A stretch of 64,000 nt of DNA from Himantopus leucocephalus (GCA_003993805.1 RSEF01000014.1:2481941-2545940), one strand, 5' to 3'; shown: positions 11,601 through 24,100, counted from the first letter of the stretch. The notes: generated by a model from the letters alone, not told the origin. A program made the numbers and translations.

Positions 11601-14600
11601 TGGCTGGGAGCGAAAGCGGAATCATTACGCTGAAGCTCTGCAACTGGAAAAACAGAGTATAGTGGGCAGAAGCCCTTATCCAGACAAGGCTCCGTTTTCA
11701 GGCGGGTGCCTAGGACTTTTTCTGCAGAGCCCAGCCTCAGAACTACTTCTGTTCTAACCATTCCATTTCCTACCTTCTTATCTGTAAGTAACGGTAATTA
11801 CATGCTCAGTAGTTCAATATAAAGGAACTGTTATTTTCTGTTTTCTTTCCTTCTTCCTTCCTCCCTTCGTGATTCTTATTAGCATATTAGAGTACAGATT
11901 CTAAATTCTACCTATTTGTATCTTGTGTCACCATTAGTTATTGAATTTCTAAGTTATATTAGTAAACTTCTAAAAAAAAAACCAATCTGGGGGTTATCTA
12001 GGTGTAACTGTGCTATTTGTGGGGAAAAAGGAGCTATCGTAGCATTCCCGTTAACAAATGTTTATCAAGGGACAGAAGCCTCTTACAAACTATTCTATCA
12101 GCAATTTTATAGGAACATGAGGACTTTCTGATGGGTCTAAATATGTATCATTTGGGAATATTTAAGCATTGCTTTCTAGAATGTTATGTTGCAAATAAGT
12201 TGTCACTGTCTCCTCAGTGTTGTGATACTGTTGTTCTTGTGACTCTAGATTGGAAATGATTTTTATGCTCATGAAAAGGCATCAAAGGTGCCCCCTGCTC
12301 CTACAGGCAGGGCGTACACTAGTCCACTAGTTGACATGTTTAACAATCCTGCGACGCTTCCAAAGACTACTTCTGAAAAACAGAACTCGGCAGGTGAGTG
12401 TCCCTTTGTTGCAAACTGTGTAAGTGTAAATGTCATACTATAGTGCGCAAAAATATCTTAGGACCCTGTGACTGCTACGATAATGTGAATTCCAGGACAT
12501 AGAGAGGCGTAGAAAATGGTCTTTACAAAGTATTTACATAAGCCACCTAACAGGAGAAATGTGTTATAAGAAGTGAAGAATTGTTTGCAGTAACATAGAG
12601 GTCAAGATAGGTAGATTCTATGTTAATCACTTGCTGTGTTCCCTGATCAACCCAACTCAACTGCCCTTATGACTTCCAATCTTATCAGAAGAATGCATCG
12701 TATAATTTTGAACAAGATACATCAGAGTGATTATTTCAGTGCCCACAAATAAACATAAACGACTCTTACAGGCTGGCTTTGGTCTCCTTTAAGGACATGT
12801 GGCAGTTAGGGAAGGATGCACATGGGATGAAAGGAGCACAGTCTCTTTTTTTCTATCCTGAAATGTAAAATCCTATTAAAATTTTTCTAAGTTTCTGATA
12901 TATTGATTTTGTTACTTTCTCTGCTATAGGGAAGGAAGGGAAAGAACTAAGCCGAGATCACAACATAAGAAATGCAGAACTCTTCAATGTGATAATAGCA
13001 ATTCCAACATTTCTTCCTTAAAACTGTGTTTACAATGTATTGTACAATTTTGAGACCTCCTTTAAGTTGTCTTCTGGTAACCATCTGCTGTCTGCAAAGT
13101 GCCAAGGATCTGCAGCTCTCACCAGTTCAGTTGACACTAAGTGCTAGGCACATTTGAAAATGAAATCTTGGATTTTATACACAGTTACATTTTTTTTAGA
13201 ATGGAAAACTTTCAAAGGTCTTTTATGGCTGTGAACATTTAGCGTTTTTCATGCCAAAAGAGGAAAGAAGTAGCAAGTTAAAACTTACATAACTTTTTGT
13301 GTCTGTTAATTCAACTTTATTGTGATGGGGTGTGTATATAAATACACGTGCTATTAAGAGCTTCATGGTGATAAGAAACACTGGCAGATAATCAAGAGGT
13401 GTGTAAGTGGAAACCAGAGCAGTACAGAGTCTCAGAACTTGACTTGCACTTGAGCATTCCTTTATCTGCTTTTTGTTTTTCCTGTCAGATGACTAATTGT
13501 ATTTAATTTTGTTAGTGTGTGGCTAATTTTGCTTTTTATGCCCCCCCCCCTTTTTTCTTTTTTTGACAGAGAATTCGGATGATGCCAGTTTATCACGTTC
13601 AACTTCTGTTGCCACGGGACTAAATATAATGAAAAGGCAAAAAGTAAAGACAATCTTCCCACATACTGCTGGAAGTAACAAGACGTTGCTTAGCTTTGCA
13701 CAGGGGGATATCATCACACTTCTTGTAGCTGAGGAAAAGGATGGCTGGCTTTACGGGGAACATGACTCTACTAAAGTGTAAGATAATCAATGTATTACCC
13801 AATTTGAACATGAAGAAAAAACATGTCGCATCAGATTTTGCTGGCAGATACTAGTAAATGGTTTTCCACCTTTTTTGCTGGCTGTCATTGACTTGCAGTC
13901 TTCCTGCAAGATAAGCCACTGCGTTTGTTTTAGGGAGACTTTGTACACTAATTTGGTATCATCAGAAATCTTGTCTTTAAAAGTTAAATCTCAGTTCACT
14001 GAGTCCACTGTTTTGTCCAGTGTGTCTTTTGAAAGATCTATTCAGTTTTATATAATATGAAATTGAGAAAACCTTTCCCATTACAGAAAAGGATGGTTTC
14101 CATCATCGTATACCAGACCACTGGAAGAACCAGCAGAAGAAAAAGCATTTGTCCCAGTGCCAAGGTAACATTTTGGGTGGGACTTGCAGAAATGCCCAAA
14201 CCTTCTCTAATGTCTATCAAAAATGTTATTTTTCTGCTCATGGTCTTTGTTATTCCCTAATGTACACAGCACATACAGTCTGTAGTATGACACCTTCAAG
14301 ACCCGAGGACTAGCTTCACCCTGACTTTCTAATTTAGAGTCCCACAGACTTCAGTAGGATTGTACACCTTTATTAACTTGTAGCTCATTCACTTTTGTGC
14401 TTTTCTGGAGCTAAAGGTAAATGAGAGAGATGTATTATAGGAACTGAAAACATTCTTGGGTTCTGTCTTGCAGCCCCGCACCAATCCGAAGTATTAGTTC
14501 TGTAAATCTTGTGGAAAAAGGTGATGTTGTCCTCCCACCACCAGACTATCTGGGGTCTTTACAAACAGAGAAAAGAATGGAGCCTTCCAAAGGTACTGCT

Positions 14601-17600
14601 GTTAAAACACCAACTGACAGACCAGAAAATGCAGGTCCGGTAAGTACTCGATACCATGAATCCAAATGTTCTGCCCTGTCTACTCTTCTTGACCTACTTC
14701 ACTGAGCTCTTAAGTGAGGCCCCGCAACATTCTACCGTAGCTACGTGTTCTTGACTTCAGCACCCCATGGCGCAGCTGTCGTCAGGGGCGCTGCCATTGC
14801 AGTCCATCTGCAGTAACGGGAAGGGAGAAGAATTGTTCAGGGGTGTAACTAAGAGTACTAAGAGACGTACTCTGCATAGCAAACTTCTTAGGAATGGAAC
14901 CTGTGAAACATGAAACTCTCACAGAAAGTAGTACAAATCCATCATCTTAAGTGATTTTAGAGCTACAGTGGGACGGAGCATTTAAAGCAGCATAAACTCT
15001 GTAATCAGGAATGCTTTACGCAACCCCATGACAGTCAGTGTTGGTTTTGTGGATGTCGCTGGGGCATATATGTACTAACGAATGTTTATGTTCAGCAAAA
15101 CCATAGCTGAGTGGAAATACTGGCTTTATATAGCATTATCTATTCATAAAAATGTATTTCTGCTATTAAGTCGGCATTCAAACAATGATTCAAAATGAAG
15201 ACTAATCTTATCAAATTAAGCAACTACTAGTCATCTTGCTGCTTCTTTAAATAATGTTTTGCTGATGTGTCTCTATCTAGTGGTGATAAGTGTTTTGGAG
15301 ACTCTTCAAAAAGCCTCTTGAAGCAGAGATCACATTTTGATGGCAAAAAAACTTCCTGTGATTTTTATATATGTATATATATAAAAAAAAAGGTTGTCAC
15401 TGCTAAAATTGAGACTGTACCAGAGTAAGGTGCAAAGGTCCATCAGTAGGTACCATAGCAAACTTCTCAGAGGTCAGGAATCCTATAGGTGGCTGCCAAT
15501 ATCTAAAAAATTTACATTTCATTATTTATCAGTACAGGTAAAATATTTTGTATGTTAATGTAACATCTAAGCAAATTTTGGGTTGTCCTTCTGACATGTT
15601 TTTTCTAAGTAATTTGTTGAATCATACCATAGAAATTGAAATGGCCTCTGTAAATTTGTACTTTATGGGAGTAAAATTAACTAAAGGAACTTAAAAAGCA
15701 GAAACTGGAAGTTTGTTGCATCACACTGATTAGTGGGAAAGAGTCCATTTAAGGTCAAAGGGTGACAGAATATAACAGTACTCCTGTAAAATGGAAAGGC
15801 ATCAGGAAACAACGGCCATCTTCAAAGAAGCCTCCGCTCCTGTTTCACTTAAGTCCACAATTAGCGTCACTTTTATAGAGCTTTAAAATCACAGAATTGT
15901 CTCGGTGTCCCTGTCCTGTGCCGCTGTCCTCAGCGTGGTCGACTGGCCTCAGGCGGGTCCTCAAGAGTAGTCACCGTAAGGGTGGTTTTGTTTGTTCTGT
16001 GGCATCAGTTCAGGGGGTTTAGGAATAAACGTGAGGCTTGTGGACTAACGTTCTTCTTGAACTGAAAAACCAGGAGGAATGGCAGGTCATCTAGTTGACA
16101 GGCTAGGACATAATTCTAATTAGAACAGTACATTCTCCTTGGAGGCCAGAATGGAAGCCTATAGCCTCTTAGGAGTGGACAACAAATGCATCTTTTTTGA
16201 GATTCTGAATTTCTGCAGGGAAAGCAAGATTAAAAAAAAACTAAATTAGGAATTCTGGAGTATAAAATAATGACCGCTCTTGTTGAAGGTACCCCATAAC
16301 TCATAGCAGCCACCTTTTGACTGTGACCTCACCATTCTTACCTGTAGAGGAGAGTCGCTGCACTTGCACCCAAGTGTTTCGCTCCAAAGTCACTATTTAC
16401 TTCCATTCTTTTGGGAAGTTGCAGAGTGCCTTTGTCCTTCCCACTTCTGTGCCAGTCACTAACCCTCACGCCAACATAAGGCTTTAGAAATAAGCTCAAC
16501 ATTTTAGCAGGCTGGTTTGTAGCCTCGTGCGGAATTTATGTATGCGTAAAACAGTATGCTTACAGTGTCTTTTATGCAGAAACAGGAAGCAATTCACCGA
16601 GGCATCTTATTTATGTTTTCAAATACACAGAAAAAATAGCTCGGGATTTCCGGACGAAAAGATGAGGAATGGTTCTCGCAAGTTAAATTGTTTGTGCAGT
16701 GTTACAGAGGGCAGCGCTAAGGAGAACAACATCAACTAAAAAAGACTTAGTAGTTGATGGAGCTTTGAGGGTTGGTCTTCAGTAAGAAGTAGCATGTAAT
16801 CCAGGCATTCGTGTTTATTTTAAGGGCTGATTAGGCCTAATGCTAAGGTCTAAGTCTGTTTATGACATGTCCATGAGCAATTTCATTGGAATCAAAAGTC
16901 AAGCATGTGCTTAAGAACCCTGCTGAATTAGCTCCTGAATAAATAGATTTCTTCACCTGCATCATGGGACCGTGAGCAGGGCAGCTAGGAGCTGCAGATC
17001 CAGCAGATGCTGTGCCTGAGAGGAGGGGCTCGCAGGCGCTTCTGCAGCAGTGGAACTTCAAGTATTAAAACCAAAATGGCCATACAGACTGAATGATCAG
17101 TACAAGTCAAGGTGCTGCATATTCCTGCGTCTACACGCAAGAATGTATATTCAAACTTTCACTTTGAACTTTATCTGACACCAATCAGAGGCAATGCAGT
17201 TAGTTTGCAGTTTGAAATATGTCAGTAAGAATGACTATTAATAAAAGTTAGAGGTGAAAAAAGTAGAAATTAACTGTTTGCTCAGACTTCCATGTAGCCC
17301 AACAGGCTTGTGAAGGGTAATACTCAGCTGCACGCTGCAGCAGCGCTGGGCCGGAGCGCTCCTGCCACCCTTCGGGTTAGCCGAACTTCACAGGGATGAA
17401 ATACACCGTCAGGGCAGTGCAGTGCGCACTGTCACTATAGAAACAGGGCTTTTCAGATTGTACACTTACATGACAGCTTTGTTATAATGAAATATTAGCA
17501 ATAAATATGCACAACTATTGTGCCTTTTATATCGCTCCCATACAAAGCAAATAAGGTACGTACGTGCCAGCAGCTGGTTTCTTGCCTTTTATCTTTCACT

Positions 17601-18903
17601 CACCACCACTATTCACAAAAGTCACAGGCAATACTTGAAGTTGTACTTTGTAAATCAACAATAGCTAAAAAAAACCTCTAGATCAGAAATCTGTCCTCAC
17701 TTCAGGCTTTTAATACTTAAATATGTCATTTCACTGGCTGCTGCCGTTTTAAACTTCATGACTTTACAGTTACATGAAGCTACACTGACTGTTGCTCCGT
17801 AAGCTCTGCTCCAAGCCTAGTTTTGGCGTTTCGCTGTGCCAACCAGCAATGCCTCAGTTATGCTCCAGGAACAGTACGGTGTGCCAGCTGTGCTGTGAGT
17901 AGTTCTGGCCGTTCCCTTGTGGTTGATGGCTGCTGCAGTGACATTCGTTTGCTATTTTGACCTGTAACATATCCAGCTCGACCTCAGGTGATCATTGATC
18001 TTAAACCTGGGGGGGTGTTGGACACCACAAAAAAGCGCCAGATAATGCTAACACCATTTTTTAACTAATTTTGATGTTCTGAGATAACTTTCCCCTCCAC
18101 AACTACCTCTCCATAGTTCAACTGAATTTCACAATAATTATTCTAAATGGCTGAATATTTCACCCTGCTTGAGTGAGAGGGGTGCCTTTCCGTAGCAGGA
18201 TACCAAGCTCACCTGTAGCATGTTTTTGTAAATCTGTGTAAAAATCTTTTTCTTTTACAGAAACCTGATATGAACGGCATTATAAAACCACCTTTTCTAA
18301 GGTATATTTTTTTAATGCTTTTACACTAATTTAGTTGTGGCGATTTTTGTATTGGCTTCTATTATTGTATGGATTGTGAGGGGAAATAAGGATGTTTTTC
18401 TTTAATTACGCTGTGACTTTTCCTAGGCGTTGGTAACACATTATGGCTACAATTGGTTGCACTTTTCTCAAGAGTGGCAGCAAGTAAAATACAACGCCCA
18501 GGCCCTTCTCAGAAAAATAAGTGTTTCTCCAGGAGTTTGACAGGGAGACGGACTTAAACTATGTCTTTAAGGGTTAAAAACAGACATATTTGAAGACTGG
18601 GAGCTGTTTTAAAAGAAATTATCCAGATCTAACTGGGCATTAACTTCCAAAATTTTGGAGCACTGCAAAGTGAGTCTTCAGATGTAAGCTTGTTTTAAAA
18701 ACTCAAGTTAAACTGAGAGTTGCACAGAATCCTTTAGTCTAAAACCATAACTTTGTCTTCAGACTGGCTTCAATGTGGGTGTGTATTGCTGCAAGCCGCC
18801 TAGTAACTCTCTGCATTTCTTTTTCAGTGGAGAAAATCCTTTTGCAACCGTGAAACTCAGACCAACAGTAACCAATGACAGATCAGCACCAATTATTCGA
18901 TGA
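8588..18903 (+). CDS. BAIAP2L1: BAIAP2L1 (IRTKS), 3' part of gene, 11 coding exons
   Basis: BAR/IMD-domain adaptor that binds phosphoinositide-rich membrane, bends it into protrusions and recruits actin regulators through its SH3 domain. Eleven exons with GT-AG borders and compatible phases give 434 residues. Adding the roughly 72 residues of the missing first exons gives about 506, against 511 in human. The first ten exon groups show the rest of the IMD (w1 to about w175, including helices with [18 protein letters not shown] and [16 protein letters not shown]), a Ser/Pro/Thr linker, the SH3 domain (about w265-w325, with [20 protein letters not shown] and GWFPSSYT), a PPPDYL segment and a basic WH2-like C-terminus ending [11 protein letters not shown]. 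w numbers count from the first complete codon in the window. The 5' exons were looked for in 1-8587 and not seen. BAIAP2 and BAIAP2L2 paralogues are unlikely because the linker and tail match BAIAP2L1. Confidence 0.96.
8747..8818 (+). CDS. BAIAP2L1: BAIAP2L1 exon, IMD domain
   Basis: Phase-0 exon of 24 residues (w21-44) reading [20 protein letters not shown] and on; acceptor aaag, donor gtaagt. Only 97 bp of intron separates it from the previous exon. Confidence 0.94.
9146..9283 (+). CDS. BAIAP2L1: BAIAP2L1 exon, IMD basic helix
   Basis: Phase-0 exon of 46 residues (w45-90). It holds the Lys/Arg-rich stretch KKIRRKSQG, which in the IMD family lies on the membrane-binding face. Acceptor tgcag, donor gtcagt. 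Confidence 0.95.
9284..10693 (+). other. BAIAP2L1: BAIAP2L1 intron with poly-G tract
   Basis: No coding signal. Contains the poly-G/N tract at 10500-10533 followed by a short GT repeat. Confidence 0.8.
10500..10533 (+). repeat. poly-G tract with one N
   Basis: G homopolymer interrupted only by an N at 10517, then agggtgtgtgtg. The true length is uncertain because the N marks an unresolved base. Confidence 0.85.
10694..10846 (+). CDS. BAIAP2L1: BAIAP2L1 exon, IMD domain
   Basis: Phase-0 exon of 51 residues (w91-141) with [15 protein letters not shown] and [14 protein letters not shown], the most conserved stretch of the IMD. Acceptor ccttag, donor gtcagt. Confidence 0.96.
11312..11479 (+). 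CDS. BAIAP2L1: BAIAP2L1 exon, end of IMD and start of linker
   Basis: Phase-0 exon of 56 residues (w142-197): end of the last IMD helix ([18 protein letters not shown]), then the Pro/Thr/Ser linker ([18 protein letters not shown]). Acceptor tgcag, donor gtatgt. Confidence 0.94.
12249..12393 (+). CDS. BAIAP2L1: BAIAP2L1 exon, linker
   Basis: 48 residues plus one base (w198-245). [17 protein letters not shown] matches the human [17 protein letters not shown] segment; the first dozen residues are divergent. Acceptor ctag, donor gtgagt. Confidence 0.93.
13570..13777 (+). CDS. BAIAP2L1: BAIAP2L1 exon, SH3 domain
   Basis: 208-bp exon encoding w246-315: [20 protein letters not shown], then most of the SH3 ([27 protein letters not shown]). 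The RT-loop, n-Src-loop acidic residues and DGWLYGE Trp are intact. The donor is gtaaga at 13778, splitting a Val codon. The acceptor is preceded by a run of 10 C and then T-rich sequence. Confidence 0.95.
14087..14164 (+). CDS. BAIAP2L1: BAIAP2L1 exon, end of SH3
   Basis: w316-340: [20 protein letters not shown] and on. It supplies the last SH3 strand (GWFPSSYT), which forms part of the polyproline-binding groove. Acceptor ttacag, donor gtaaca, phase 2 at the end. Confidence 0.94.
14474..14639 (+). CDS. BAIAP2L1: BAIAP2L1 exon, Ser/Pro-rich region
   Basis: A split Ser codon and 55 residues (w342-396) with [20 protein letters not shown] and PPPDYL, matching the human VRSISTVNL...PPPDYL block. 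The second half is poorly conserved. Donor gtaagt. Confidence 0.93.
14640..18260 (+). other. BAIAP2L1: BAIAP2L1 3.6-kb intron
   Basis: Ordinary intronic sequence with an AT dinucleotide stretch near 15365-15382. No exon or RNA gene recognised. Confidence 0.75.
18261..18301 (+). CDS. BAIAP2L1: BAIAP2L1 penultimate exon
   Basis: Short 41-bp exon ([13 protein letters not shown] plus a split Ser codon), matching the human NGTAKPPFLS segment before the C-terminal motif. Acceptor ttttacag, donor gtatat. It follows a 3.6-kb intron. Confidence 0.9.
18828..18903 (+). CDS. BAIAP2L1: BAIAP2L1 terminal coding exon and stop
   Basis: Completes the Ser codon, then [20 protein letters not shown] and PIIR, stop TGA at 18901-18903. 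Nearly identical to the human C-terminus, the WH2-like actin-binding tail typical of this paralogue. Confidence 0.97.
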
Positions 18904-19405
18904 ATGTACAGTCCAGACACGTGTACTTCCTCCTTATAAACACCATTTTCAGTAATGACAATTACTATCTAAACTTGTTCTAAAAATGTATTTAAATTTA
19001 ATTACTGTACAATAGGATCATACTGGAATGGATTCTGATTTTTTTAAAAAAAACCCATACTTGCTAATGAGTTAATTGCTTTGGGCTAATGTTTGAGCAC
19101 TTTAGCTTGATTTTACAGTATGCCTTTTTTTGTAGTAGGAATTGTGAAAATACTGGAGCTAGTTTGGATACTCTAGTAAACCAATGTAACTAATAGCTTG
19201 CAAATCTCAATCTTTGGCATTCATTATTTGGAAACTGCAATGGTAAGTTCTAGAATATAAACCTGCATATGCCACTTACTAAATAAGAAAAAAGGTATTT
19301 TTTTTTCAAGCAGGACAATGTAACAACTGCCTTATTCCAGAATAGAGAATTGCCTGTATAAAGTGATTATACATTATTTCTTTAAGAAAGACACCCTAGG
19401 TTATA

Positions 19406-19411
19406 AATAAA
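19406..19411 (+). terminator. BAIAP2L1: poly(A) signal, proximal, BAIAP2L1
   Basis: AATAAA about 500 bp after the stop codon. Confidence 0.5.
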
Positions 19412-19581
19412 TATTTATCCTTTAAGAATAGACCATTTGTAATGCTTTGCTTAATGTTTGGATAAAAATTTTCAAATATTAACCTAAAGCTTTTTTAAGT
19501 CTAATGTTGTACTGTCAACACATTCTTCAATGATAATTTCTTTAAAACATGTTGTCAAACCTTAGTCTTACAAAAAGTCAT

Positions 19582-19587
19582 AATAAA
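19582..19587 (+). terminator. BAIAP2L1: poly(A) signal, distal, BAIAP2L1
   Basis: AATAAA about 680 bp after the stop codon, followed by a T-rich stretch (gattttttt). Confidence 0.6.
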
Positions 19588-19605
19588 ACAGTGCCATGAT
19601 TTTTT

Positions 19606-20795
19606 TCTCAAATGCTGATATAAAAAGCTGCTTTTGAAGTTACTCCATTACTACAGCCTTCCAAACAAGAAAAACAAATTAAGTTTGAACACTTTGGGTT
19701 AAGGAGCCTTGCACTGGCATAGTACAGTATCTGAGCTTTTAACTTCAGTCACAAGCAGGGTCGTACAATTTGTTATCTCAGGCTCAGGTTTTCCTAAATC
19801 CAACGCTGCTAGCTGGTCTGAAAGACTTCCCCTACAGTAATAATCATCTCAGAAATCAGCCTAGCGTGTTCACCCTGCACCAGCACTGGGTGCTCTACTG
19901 CTGTACTGTTCAGGTGATATTTCCCACCTGCCCTAGGAAGTCTGTGTTGTGACTGCTGCCAAGTGATTGATCCTCACTCTAAACCATTCTACTTCACATA
20001 TGTATGTGCTTCTTCCAGCATCCCATGGATATTCATTGTGTTGTGCCTGCTTCTACTACTATGAACGGTGAATTCAAGTCATGTGAAATGCCTTTCAGTT
20101 ACTTAATAGCAAAAAATAGTATATGAGCATGTGATGGCTGCAGAGGTAGAATCCACTCATTCCACTTCCCGTCAAGTTCAAGGCTAAGGACATGTCATTT
20201 GCTATGGAACCCTGTGTAAATATCCACTATCCCGTTTTGGAACACCAGTTTTCAGAAGTGCAGCCTACACCCGAGCCCCTTTTCTAAAGCACAGGAGAGG
20301 TGAGTCAACCTGGACTGTGTAAGCTTTCAATAATTCAGTATCAGAATTAAATAATGTAAAAATCTTCGCTTGGGGCACCTTGTAGTTGGCCCCTCCTCCT
20401 AGAGAAGGGCACCCGCTGCAGTCAGAAGTACTGCTGTCTGTGACCTCACACCAGTTCCACAGCAGTAGGAAGCTTCTGCTGTAGCGGGACAGGGCACTGC
20501 CACTGCAGCACTTGGAGGTTGTGTGCATCCCTACAAGCAAAACCCTAACTAAAATAGAATGGTGGTAAAATAGGCATGGTGGTAGCACGGTGATAGCACA
20601 CACAGCATGTGCAACACTTTCCTCAAAAGCATCTACTGTGCTTAAACAATACAGCCCTAAACTGTGTGGGCTTTTTTTAATTGTAAGGCTTCTGGCAAAT
20701 ATTTATCCTTCTTTGCAGCTAGGATTACGACGGCCACTTTCAGACTGCATGTTATCAGACACATTAGTCACATACTTTAATAATCCAGCCACAAA
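19606..20795. other. convergent intergenic gap BAIAP2L1/BRI3
   Basis: About 1.2 kb between the estimated 3' ends of two tail-to-tail genes. ORFs here are short and show no recognisable domain. I see nothing else. Confidence 0.6.
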
Positions 20796-20804
20796 TTGAG
20801 GATT

Positions 20805-21047
20805 GCAAAAGGAAAAGCAGTTTTATTTAGTTGTCAACAGGTGCCACTAAACATGGAAAACAAGTGGGGTTTTCATGTTTTGCAATGCACATGCTCATAA
20901 AAGATTAAGTTTAAATTACGTGCAAGAGACTAAATTTCTTCACACTTTACAAAACAGGTCTGAAGCAAATAAAATGATTGTACATGACATTTACATTAGA
21001 AAGAGTACGCTAACAGTTGTAGCTTCCATAAGCACGTCCATGTTCAC
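20805..21047 (-). other. BRI3: BRI3 3' UTR (end estimated)
   Basis: Short 3' UTR of about 240 nt, ending after the minus-strand AATAAA at 20827-20822. Confidence 0.65.
20822..20827 (-). terminator. BRI3: poly(A) signal, BRI3
   Basis: TTTATT on the + strand (AATAAA on minus), about 220 bp after the BRI3 stop. Confidence 0.65.
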
Positions 21048-21180
21048 TCAGCCAAAAGCTGCCCCACAATTAGGGCATCTTCTCTGCCTCAGTGCAAGAC
21101 AGAACAGAATCCCAATTGGAAAGAATACAATGGCACACAAAACACCGAGGCAGGTAAAGGTGTCCTCCAATACGCCAACC
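21048..21180 (-). CDS. BRI3: BRI3 exon 3 and stop
   Basis: Minus-strand acceptor tttacag. Completes Arg, then [20 protein letters not shown], a hydrophobic end, [11 protein letters not shown] and stop TGA (21050-21048). Matches the highly conserved human C-terminus. Confidence 0.97.
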
Positions 21181-24100
21181 CTGTAAAAATTGAAAATAGA
21201 CACAGTCAAGGACACCCACGAAGTCTGCCCCATAGTTACCACTTCATCATCTGGCAGTCACTAATAACCACACCATTTTATATAGCAAGATAAGGCTCAA
21301 AGAGTTCTGGATGGTGGTTTGTTTGTTTTCCATTAAAAGGCGCTTTTTTTTCCCCCATAGCTTGCAGCAGAAGTTTTTGAATTATACCACTTAAAGAAAA
21401 ACAGATAAATTTGCAGGTGATCAGACTGTAGATAAGAAGCCTAAAGGGTTTAATTCAAAGTAGCTGTTTAGTTCCAGGCAGCAACCATTTCTCTGTCCCC
21501 GCAGTCCAGGACTGGTACTTAGAACAAACCACCACCACAGCTCTGAGCAGGCGTGCAACTCCAGATATTGGTAACACAACCGCACTGAAGAACACAGCGT
21601 GTGGCACCTGCTGTACAGTGGGAACAGTCACTGTACAGAGTCACAGCACTGTCCCTGCCAAAAGCTTGAAGCCTGTGCCCCTACAGCCATCTCTGGGCCC
21701 TACAGAGTCTGAAAGTCACGGCTCTCTTCCTGTATTCCTGCATCCTGGCTCAACCAGCCTCACCAAGTAACTACGCAGGAATAAAAGATCACACATTCAG
21801 GATGGAGACTGTAAGCAAGTATCAAACTTTATGCCTTGCTTAGCCCTTCTGGGGGTCAAGTTTTTCTGTATAGGTGAGGATACAATTCTCTGGAACTAAA
21901 CCTTAGCAGCACTGAACCTTACTCTCAAAAATTAAAAGAAGCCTGCTTTTAAAATAATTTACTGACTCTTCTGGAATGACACAGTGCTAAAGATCTAACT
22001 GTACCAGTGTTGTTATACTGGTTATTGCACACCAAACAACTCCATTTCTCAGCTTTTTAGGTCTTTTACAACAGGCAGCAGACACACCTGCACCATATGC
22101 TTTGCCTACCTAGTTTCCACAGTTATCCCAGGGTGAACCTCAAGTCTCCCACTGTACACGTGCACTAGAGCTCTTTCAGAAAAAAAAACATCCCTGTTTT
22201 CCAAATGTTTTGATCTGATGATTTGATGCTTTTTCTCAGCTTCTTCCTAAGTGAAAGGTTTGAATGGGCAGAGTTGTGTAACGCTGGTTAAGGGCCTCTG
22301 GTGACACATCCAGCTCATGCTTTCACTAAGCAAGTGAAAACCACTGCAGCCAGCGAGATGCAAATAGGTTTGTTTCAGTCTGTTACTTCAAGTTAAAACC
22401 CAACTTGGCATTGTCTTGTTCCTGCAGTTGCCAGCACATTCTCTCAGAGGTGCTGGCATGTCTTTCTTCAGAGAGCACAGGTCAGTATCATTAATGTGCA
22501 AAGGGACTGGTGCACTGGGCATTTCAGGCTCTGACCAACTTAGCAGGGTAAGAAGGACTTAAACATTCTAGCTGTAGGTTTACAGAGGAAGAGTACTTCA
22601 AGTGTCAGCACTTCGATGCGGACGGTGCCAATTAGATAAGTGTGTGCAGCACTATGCCAACTACTCACATTCAGACTTCCTAAGGCACCAGAACAGCTCA
22701 GAGGTGCAGCACTACTGTCATAAGCTGTTTAACAAGTTTATTTCTGGTAGCTAGAAAAGGCCAAGGATGCATCACTATGAAAATAACTCTCAGTAGGTAC
22801 TCCCAGTTTCTACTGCCAAAAACTGAAGTCTCTGAGAACTGTAGGAGAATCTACTACTGATGCCATTTGGCTCCAGCGAAGCCCTGACTGAATGACCACC
22901 CTACATGAGAAATCCTGTTTCAGCACAGTTTTGTGACAGCAAAAATTTACCTGAACGCGCTTCCAGTTTCAGTCCCTGACTTCCTTCTGAAGTGCTGTAT
23001 CTAAACATCCCCTCAAATGAAGATGGACAGTAAAGCCTGAGTATTCAGACTGAAGAAATTTGAGCAGCTATACTAAATAGTCAAAATTTGGAGTTTAGCA
23101 AAACACTTGACCAAGATGTATCTATCTCTTAGATTCCCTGGTAGTGAAAGTCTACAGGAACAAAGCTAAGTGACCTTGAAATACACACTACAAGCAGCTG
23201 CCAAGGCCAACAAGTTCTTGTTTCCCTACAGAGCCATCACAGACAACCAATTCTACACGTAATTAGAGTGAAGGAAGGAAGATGCAGACTCGGAGAGCAT
23301 TTCCTTACTGCAATTGGCTAAAACATTACAACTTGATTAAACTTAAGAACCATTCTCCTTCCCCTCAGCCATCATAAGAAGTCAAAGGCTTTTCGGAGCG
23401 TTCTTGATGCTCCGCTGCTTAAGCAACTTCATGTTCAGCTTAAGCTTTCAACATCAGTCCCCTCCTTTTGATGAGCTTACTTTATTTCTGTTTACAGAGT
23501 TCTTGTGATAAAAGTCGACTTTCTATTTGGTATAAAGGTGTTGTCAGAGTACAGTTGATCCCAGCAGTAGTTTCATACCCTCAAATAACACTCCTTTAAG
23601 GCAACAAGTTAAACGATGTAGACCAATGCTCAAATCGCCATACAGATTCTAGTCTCAGCACACAGCTGTCCCAAAGCTCAGACTTTGCAGCTGGTGCTGT
23701 TCCTTGTGGCTACTCCTACAAACTCAGCACAACATCACCCCTCTGTTTCTTGTAAGTCAGGCACACGCACTGCCACCTCTCCATTTATGAGTGCAGGCAC
23801 TTTATTTTGCCACAGCAATGTAAGATTACCCTTCAACACTAACATCTGCGTGTCCAGGGCGATGGGAACAATGAGAGATCAGCTCTGCAGAAGCGTTCTG
23901 CTGAACTCTCCAAGACTTCAGCTCCTACCATTTTTCCCAGAGCTGGAACACATTTTGTAGAATTAGTCTCAGTGGTGTAGGTACCGCCTTTTTTTTCCCA
24001 TGACTCTAAGGCACTTCAGGAAAAGCCTCCTCAAACATGGAAAAAGTTTCCCCCCTCTCCATTTTACCTCCTATTCCCATACCTCTGTCACCAAATCACA

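Larger units (their letters stand above)
10847..13569 (+). other. BAIAP2L1: three BAIAP2L1 introns around two exons
   Basis: Introns 10847-11311, 11480-12248 and 12394-13569. Nothing firm is seen in the first two. The third holds a possible alternative terminal exon at 12931-13020. Confidence 0.75.
18904..19605 (+). other. BAIAP2L1: BAIAP2L1 3' UTR (end estimated)
   Basis: AT-rich sequence after the stop with two AATAAA signals, at 19406-19411 and 19582-19587, suggesting alternative 3' ends near 19.43 and 19.60 kb. The cleavage points are estimates. Confidence 0.65.
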
